The notes beneath the pieces are model-generated. The model ran no database searches. It worked only from the letters and a program-made list of their open reading frames with translations, and was not told the origin of the DNA. DNA of 64,000 bases, from NCBI RefSeq assembly GCF_000276665.1, contig NW_004955418.1:331598-395597 (forward strand), written 5' to 3'. Position 1 is the stretch's first letter; the number at the start of each line of letters is the position of its first letter. Both the position numbers and the translations under genes were made by a program. Positions 58,041 to 64,000 of this stretch are shown piece by piece. The stretch comes from Chinchilla lanigera. Its lineage: Eukaryota > Chordata > Mammalia > Rodentia > Chinchillidae.

Positions 58041-59015
58041 TTTTTTAAGTACCACCAGGCTAAGATATGGCAGACACCAGGGCGCCTCACCCTGTATTTT
58101 TCCCGCTCCTTGATCATATTGCCATTCCTGCCAGTTCCCTTGCTGCATGTAACTACTACCCTAGCTTTTGTGGTACTTTTTTTCCTTTTCACAAAATATA
58201 GTTTTATTATCTGTAAATGTACCCTTAAAGTACGTTATTTTTGCCTATTTAGACTTTGTGAACAAAATCACTCTTTTGGCTTTTCTTCTTTTGCTCAATA
58301 CATATTTTGAAGTACATATTGTTACTTGGTACTATGTTAATTTTCACTGCTGATTTGCCATTGTATAGAAGTACCAGGCAGACAGTCCATTTTTACTCTT
58401 AAAAAAATCAAGATGTTCTTATCTTTATGTCTACCTCTATTTCTTGTTGGGTGTATTATTTTCAGAGACCACTCCATGCTTAACCCCAAGAGAGTTTGAG
58501 TCTTGGAAAGAAGTACAGACGTCTCTACTCAAAAAATTAGCTTGGTGATTTCCTACCGTCAGTAGTTGCCAGATAACTAGGCACTTCTGGATGTCTTAAA
58601 AAAAAAAAAAAAGTTAAATGTAAAACTTACCAGCCTAATCTCTTTTCTGCATTGTTTTGATGTGGAGAATCATGGGTCCAGTGATTTCTCTTATGGTTGC
58701 ATACATTGGAATTTCACAAATGAACACTCACCTCTTTATAGAGTTCATTTGCATTCTCAACATTTATAAAAATGGATGTTTGTTTTAAAATAGTTTTTAG
58801 TTATTTAAGACAAGTCTAAAAGAGCCTAGTCATTGGAAACCCCAGAATTTATAGTAAACTATATATAATCATTCTGTCCTAATGTCTTAGAGCTTTATGT
58901 AGCTGCAGAATTCGCCCTTGTGGCTTTCAGAGAAAAGTAGGTCCCCCAAAACCCCATGTATGCTCTTTTTCTGGTTGAGCATTCCTTATTGTCAGTCCCT
59001 TGGTCTGCATATATG

Positions 59016-59413
59016 TGTTGTAATCCTGGAAGAGAAAAACTGTACAAGAGAAATTGTTCTTCTAAAAACTTTGTTCTTTTGAAACTGCCTAGCTCGATAA
59101 CTACTTCATGACTTTGTAATTACTTCCTTGATCCCTGTAACCACAAGAACATAACCGAACATACAAAATGTCTGATTGTACCATTGTACCAAGTTTCATA
59201 AATGGATGATCATTAATCTACCCTTGTAACCGATGATCTCACCCTGCTAGCTAATCAGAACTGCCTCGCCTTTGTACCTCCTGCTTGTGCATCATATAAA
59301 AGTCCTAGACCACCAGAGATCAGGACTTGATGTCCCGGGAATGTGACCGTTGACGTAAATATATCTGCCTCCAAATCCTGGGTGTCGTTTTGGTGTTTCT
59401 GTTTGCTGTTGCA
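59016..59413 (+). mobile_element. ERV1-like solo LTR in PFDN1 intron 3
   Basis: About 398 bp with LTR layout: TG start (TGTTGTAATCC), a U3-like segment, TATAAAA at 59295-59301, a CCCGGGAATGTGACC segment as in an R region, a possible polyadenylation signal variant (AATATA near 59358), and an end in TTGCA at 59413. No viral genes flank it. Boundaries are approximate because no clear target duplication was found. Confidence 0.55.
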
Positions 59414-59544
59414 ATCCAAGTGCTAAAAGTTGACCAAATGTAAACTATTTGTGGTATGTTTCATTTCTTCAGTTGAAATATTTTTGGTCTGAGAACTTAA
59501 ATGTAAACAGTTCAAATAGACTGGTCCTTCTATTTTATGTTACG

Positions 59545-59660
59545 TTATTTTTTGAGAGGGTCTCACAATGTAGTGCAGGCTGGTCTTGAACTCATGGTGA
59601 TCCTCTTGCCTCAGCCTCTTGATGGCTGGGATCACAGGCATATGTCACCACGTCCAACAG
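59545..59660 (-). mobile_element. Short B1-like SINE
   Basis: TTGAGAGGGTCTCACAATGT and GCATATGTCACCACGTCCAA; no second module. Confidence 0.85.
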
Positions 59661-60734
59661 ACTGGTCCTTTTAACAGAATAGCCTTTCTTATTTATCCAT
59701 AAGCTATATATCTCAGATAATTTATCTACAGCTGTACATATTCTGACTTGATCTATTCCCTGATGGTGCATCTTGTTTTTATGACTAGGGTTAAAGATTT
59801 GAGGTAATTAGATTTGCATTCCTATTACCCCAGAGTTCACCTTTTTGTTCTTGAGTCAGTTATTTTCTTCTCATATACATTCCCAGGTATCTTCTTTACC
59901 CACATGGGGTATATCTGTATGCACACCACATTGTCCCCTTGAATATTTCTGAGGGTTGTTGACCTCAGCTTTTAGTGTTAGATGCTTTATATGGTATGTA
60001 CTTTTCTCTTTGACCATAAGTGTGTGTCCTTAGCTTCCTCCTTCCCATGCCTGGGAGTTACTCAAGTCATTTCAGGCTGCTTAGAGAATGATTTCTTTTT
60101 ATCAGTAAAGACTTTGAATTTTTCCTTTATTACTGTGTATATCCTTGCTCTTGTAACTACATGTAAAGGAGAAATTAACTAATGTATGTGTTCTTTACCC
60201 TAGATTCTTAACTCTGCTCTGTCAGTTTCTCTTCTCACATCACAGGTATCCTCCAACCTGAAGTAACAGATACTGACCAGGAAAAGCAGCCTTGTTCAGT
60301 GCTTGGTACAAGGAAGGCCACACCTGTATTCATGAGCATAGTACACATTACTCAAAAGAACAAAATCCAGAGCACTGACATGTGAGGCATAGAGATCTAA
60401 GTCCACTAGATTTACAGTAGAACATTTATTACCCTACATTCCTAATTGAAAAACTTTTATGTAGATTTAAGAGTGCTTGATTCTAGCCCATGCTGTACCA
60501 TAAGTCTTTATTTTCCTTGTCTCCAGTGTAAGAGGTTTGGATCAGAAGATCTCTAGGGTCGCTCCAGTCACTTCTATTAAGTTTGTCATTGTACCTTGTT
60601 CTTTTTCTGAATTGCCATTTTAGGAGCAAAAATACCTCCTTAAAATGAAAAGAGGGAAAGAAACAAAACAAAATAATTTCCTTCCGTGTTCAGTTCAATA
60701 GCTTACATCATCATTATCATTTTACTATTATTTT

Positions 60735-60897
60735 GCAGTATCGGGGATTGACTCAGGGCCTTTTTTATTTTTATTTTGGGACACAAGATCTCCCTAAATC
60801 ATTAAGTTGCCCAGGCTGGGCTGGAAATTGCAATCTTTCTTCCTCATCTTCCCAGGGTGCTGGGATTACAAGTATACACCACCCAGCACACATGACC
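60735..60897 (-). mobile_element. Composite ID+B1 SINE, reverse
   Basis: TATCGGGGATTGACTCAGGG, then AAGTTGCCCAGGCTGGGCTG and GTGCTGGGATTACAAGTATA. Confidence 0.82.
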
Positions 60898-60909
60898 ATT
60901 ACCTTACTT

Positions 60910-61006
60910 TATTTTATTATTTTTATTATTTTTGATATTGGGACTTGAACTGAGGGCTTTGTGTTTGCTGGGCAGGCTCTGTGCCACTGAGCTATATCCC
61001 TGGCCA
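60910..61006 (-). mobile_element. ID SINE
   Basis: GATATTGGGACTTGAACTGA and GAGCTATATCCCTGGCC; target duplication TACCTTACTTTA. Confidence 0.9.
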
Positions 61007-61280
61007 CTACCTTACTTTAAAAAATTAATTTGAACTCTGTTTTTGAAGCTACATATAGTAGAACTAGTGTTCTACCTACAGCTCTGACATTGTAGTAGTC
61101 ACTTAAGGCATAGAAATGTGCTAACAATGGTTTAAATGTAGTTTGTATTAGGCATCATCTGTTTAAAGATACAGACTTTTGCATAGCGCTCACGTACATA
61201 AATTAACATGCTCATGAAGAAATTTTATTCATCTATAGTGTTTTTATCCTATTTTGTCTCATAAGGTACATGATACTTGG

Positions 61281-61373
61281 GGCCGTGGATATAGCTCAGC
61301 GGCATAAGCGCCTCCCTGGCCAGCACAAGGTCCTGAGTTTGATTCCCGGTACCAAAAAAAAAAAAAAAAAAAG
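61281..61373 (+). mobile_element. Young ID SINE
   Basis: GTGGATATAGCTCAGCGGCA, GAGTTTGATTCCCGGTACC, A tail; target duplication TACATGATACTT. Confidence 0.94.
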
Positions 61374-61539
61374 ATACATGATACTTAAAATGTTGGCATG
61401 CATGTCCCTGTGTTCAGAAAATGTTGATAAATGATTTATTCCTTGTGTATATATGGGCATTTTATAAGTTACGCTATTTTTATAAAACTATAAAAAGTAT
61501 ATGAATTTTAATCTGCTGATAGTTTTGGTATATTCTTAA

Positions 61540-61652
61540 GAGTGTTACTGAATCTCACTAAGTAGTTCAGGTTGGCCTTGAACTGTCAGCATACCTCCTG
61601 CCTCAGCCTCCTGATTACTTAGGATTGTAAGTATGCACCACCATCTCTGGAC
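61540..61652 (-). mobile_element. Short B1-like SINE
   Basis: GTAGTTCAGGTTGGCCTTGA and GTATGCACCACCATCTCTGG. Confidence 0.82.
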
Positions 61653-61911
61653 TTCTTTTTTTGAAAGAACTTTTGCTATATTTTATTTCTTTATAAATAG
61701 AATGTCTAGGGATTACTAATTATGATTAATTGGAAGTCTATCCAGTCACTTTGACTGGCTTTCCAACAAACCTCTCACCTGCCACCAGCATAATAAAAAT
61801 TGTTGCATTCCATGACTATTCATGAAGCCATTCTTTTAGGTGCATAATCATCACCTAAGGGAATTTTTCCAGAATGGACACAGATACACTGTATTCAAAA
61901 CTTTTGTATAG

Positions 61912-61987
61912 CAAGCGCAAGGTCGTGAGTTCGGTTCCCGTACCGGAGAAAAACAAAAACAAAAACAAAAAACAAAACAAAAAAAAA
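61912..61987 (+). mobile_element. 5'-truncated ID SINE
   Basis: Starts at GCAAGCGCAAGGTCGTGAG; the A box is missing but the B box and a long A-rich tail are present. Target duplication AACTTTTGTATA flanks it, so it inserted in this truncated form. Confidence 0.9.
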
Positions 61988-63089
61988 CTTTTGTATAAAA
62001 CAGTTTAGTTCATTTGCTGCTGCCTTTGTTTTTAAGAAAATACATGTAGTGGGTGGAATAATACTCTAGGTCAAAAACTCAGTTTCCACTGGTATTTTAT
62101 ACATACTTTGTTTTTTATATGTGACTTTAAAGGCTCATGCTGTGATGCTGTAAAATGATTCTTTCGTAGGTTTGGAGGAAGTGATGACCAGTGGTCTTTA
62201 TTGCTGGTAGTATCTGCTAACTCCCCCTCCATTTAGCTATTCTAGGCATGTTTAGTTGTCAGGCGTTGTCCGACTAAATTGCTAAAAATAACAAATAAGG
62301 GGGAGGCTATTGTAAGACCAGATGTTGCCACTCTCTGTAATCTGTTTAATTTAGTTCCTAGGGAGAAAGGGCAAAAAAGAACATGGTACCATTCTCATTC
62401 AATGGAGTTTTTGTTTAAATTGCTGACAAGAACATTGTTTGAGCTCTCTGTTTTCCAAACCCCTTAGGGCTCATGTATCCACATACACTTACAGTGTGGG
62501 ACCAGAGCCTCGGTGCTCAAAAGAGCATGCTCTGATTCAGTGGTTGTGCTAGAGATTAACCAGGCAATTGTGGTCTGTTGCTTGTCTTTTAATGTCCCTT
62601 TTGACAATGGAAATGTGTAGTTAGCCTGTAAGAGAGAGTGAGATGGAGGGCTGTGGTTAGAAAATGGGAGAGTGTGTGAATAAAAAAAACTTTCTGTATT
62701 CTCTTCTAACTCAAATGTTTAGAGTCTTTGACAAAGTTAACCACAAATGTAACTCTAGTATACTTGCATTTAATTTTAACCTACACTGTCAGTGTAAAAG
62801 CTCTGCTTTGATGTGATTCTAGATCTCTTTGGCTTGACTTAGTCCTAATAATAGAAATAATTCTCTAAAGCAGAGACGGCAGTCTCGTTCCTGTTTGCAA
62901 AGCTACTGAAGATCACTGAAGGAATGATTTAAAAACCTTTCCTAGCTTGCTATGTATTTAGCAGTGGTGCAGTATATGAAAACCAGGATCAGATTTTCAG
63001 TTTTATTTCTGGTATTTTGTATTCTTTGTTGATTCACCTGAGTGCTTACTGATTTTTGTATACTGCAGTCTCATTTGGAATCCTTTCCT

Positions 63090-63290
63090 AGCAGGGTACG
63101 GTGGTACACACCTGTAATCCTAATACTCTGGGAGGTTGAGGCAGAACTGCAAGTTCAAGCCCAGCTTAGGCAACTTAATGACCTAGCAAGACCCTGTGCC
63201 AAAATAAAAACTAAAAGGGCTGGGCATATAGTTCAGTGTGCAGGCTCTGGGTTCAATCTCCGGTATCCAAAACAAAAATAAAATCTTTTT
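63090..63290 (+). mobile_element. Composite B1+ID SINE
   Basis: GGTACACACCTGTAATCCTA, A run, GGGCATATAGTTCAGTGTGC and GGGTTCAATCTCCGGTATCC. Confidence 0.85.
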
Positions 63291-64000
63291 CTTTAAAAGT
63301 GTAATTCTTTTTTGGGGTGAAGATGTCCGAACTTGAGCACTTTAATATCATAGACAAAATTTTGGAGGGAGAAAAACCTACACTGATCTAGATTTTGGTG
63401 TTTGTCTAAAGCTTTGGGATCTGATCCTGTAGGCTTGGGAATGCTTACTTTTAGACATTTCTTAAGTCATCCACCTGCCTCATGTCCCTGTTTGAGGAAA
63501 AGCTGTTTGTATTTGTCCAGATGTTTGATATTGGTGGCTTGGACCAGGATGGTCAGGGGAGGTGATCAGACTGGGTAGATGTTTAAGGTAGAGAGAGATA
63601 AGATGCTTGGTTGTAGGGATGAAAGATAGGAGTAAAAAAAAAAAAGACTGACCTTTAGGACCTGTAATTAAAGAATCTCTTCCTTTTGCATGTAACATTT
63701 ATAGTCCTGTAGGAGAGGTCTGGGATGGGTTCCTGAGAACAGAGGTAGTTCCCTTGGGCTTTGAAGATCAATTGGAATTTTGCTAGATGACCCAAGGCAG
63801 CGAAGAGAGGGATTTCAAACAGCAGAAAGGTGGTTAAACTAGAGGGTTGGGATGGGAAATGAGATTGGAAAAGTCTTAAGTGAAAAGGACTTGAAGCTAA
63901 AATGAATGAAATCAGCATTGCTTCTACTCACTTTATCTAAGTATTACTTGTTCTAGGCAAGTGGCTATTCCCAGTACCAATGTGATTCATTTATTGGGTT

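Larger units (their letters stand above)
50971..64000 (+). other. PFDN1: PFDN1 intron 3, incomplete
   Basis: Opens with GTAAGTTTTT; no exon 4 was found to the window end. About 19 SINEs, one LTR and a (TG)n tract lie in otherwise unique sequence. Unique stretches over 300 bp: 51771-52792, 53991-54806, 55155-56371, 56969-57987, 58041-59015, 59661-60734, 61988-63089, 63291-64000. In human CYSTM1 overlaps the PFDN1 3' side (memory); no CYSTM1 exon was recognised here. Confidence 0.85.

Noticed and set aside
50971..64000. Search for PFDN1 exon 4 (C-terminal about 27 residues)
   Set aside because: No in-frame segment after a plausible acceptor matched the expected C-terminal helix; it is inferred to lie outside the window.
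1..64000. CRISPR arrays, operons, phage or bacterial defence systems
   Set aside because: The window is mammalian nuclear DNA; repeats are SINE/LINE/LTR and no regularly spaced short repeats occur.

Overview
This is a mammalian nuclear genomic window, most likely from a non-murid rodent. It is packed with ID-type tRNA-derived SINEs, B1-like 7SL-derived SINEs that carry the internal duplication typical of rodent B1, and fused B1+ID composite SINEs. No B2 element was recognised, which argues against mouse or rat. A beaver/kangaroo-rat-type (Castorimorpha) genome is my best guess, but this is inference from repeat types only. There are three N gaps (100, 620 and 100 bp). Nearly all short ORFs in the window are repeat-derived or chance. 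The single protein-coding gene is PFDN1 (prefoldin subunit 1) on the + strand. Exon 1 (19538-19570), exon 2 (22285-22451) and exon 3 (50886-50970) encode residues 1-95 of a protein that is 122 aa in human. The last exon, about 27 residues, lies beyond the right edge. 

Layout. 1-19400 is intergenic: SINEs, L1 3' ends, an ERVL-MaLR LTR with internal sequence (4713-6390), an L1 ORF2/3' end (7885-9555), an ancient L2 with MIRs (12.8-16.8 kb), another MaLR-like LTR, and a 663-bp solo LTR with a 5-bp target duplication that ends about 270 bp before the PFDN1 ATG. 19410-19830 is the CpG-rich PFDN1 promoter and first exon, with two NRF-1-type 12-mers and an ETS-type site. Intron 1 is 2.7 kb. Intron 2 is 28.4 kb and holds a nearly complete but broken antisense L1 (30015-38405), itself interrupted by a second copy of the promoter-proximal LTR, several SINEs, an N gap and a rearranged 5' part. 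It also holds an older antisense L1M (40.7-45.3 kb) with a processed RPL23A pseudogene inside it, and a third antisense L1 (46320-47905). Intron 3 (50971 to the window end) holds SINEs, a (TG)n tract, an ERV1-like solo LTR (59.0-59.4 kb) and a duplicated nested B1/ID unit. 

The only expressed unit supported by the sequence is PFDN1; everything else is transposon history. I found no convincing new biological system. The most interesting signals are a roughly 80-bp hAT-type relic whose termini resemble the horizontally spread SPIN family (25817-25898), a possible internally deleted L1 next to an inverted 5'UTR copy (36415-38405), a four-SINE palindrome in intron 2 (40200-40716), a DNA-repair-like insertion of an internal L1 fragment (48668-48778), and the LTR abutting the PFDN1 promoter.
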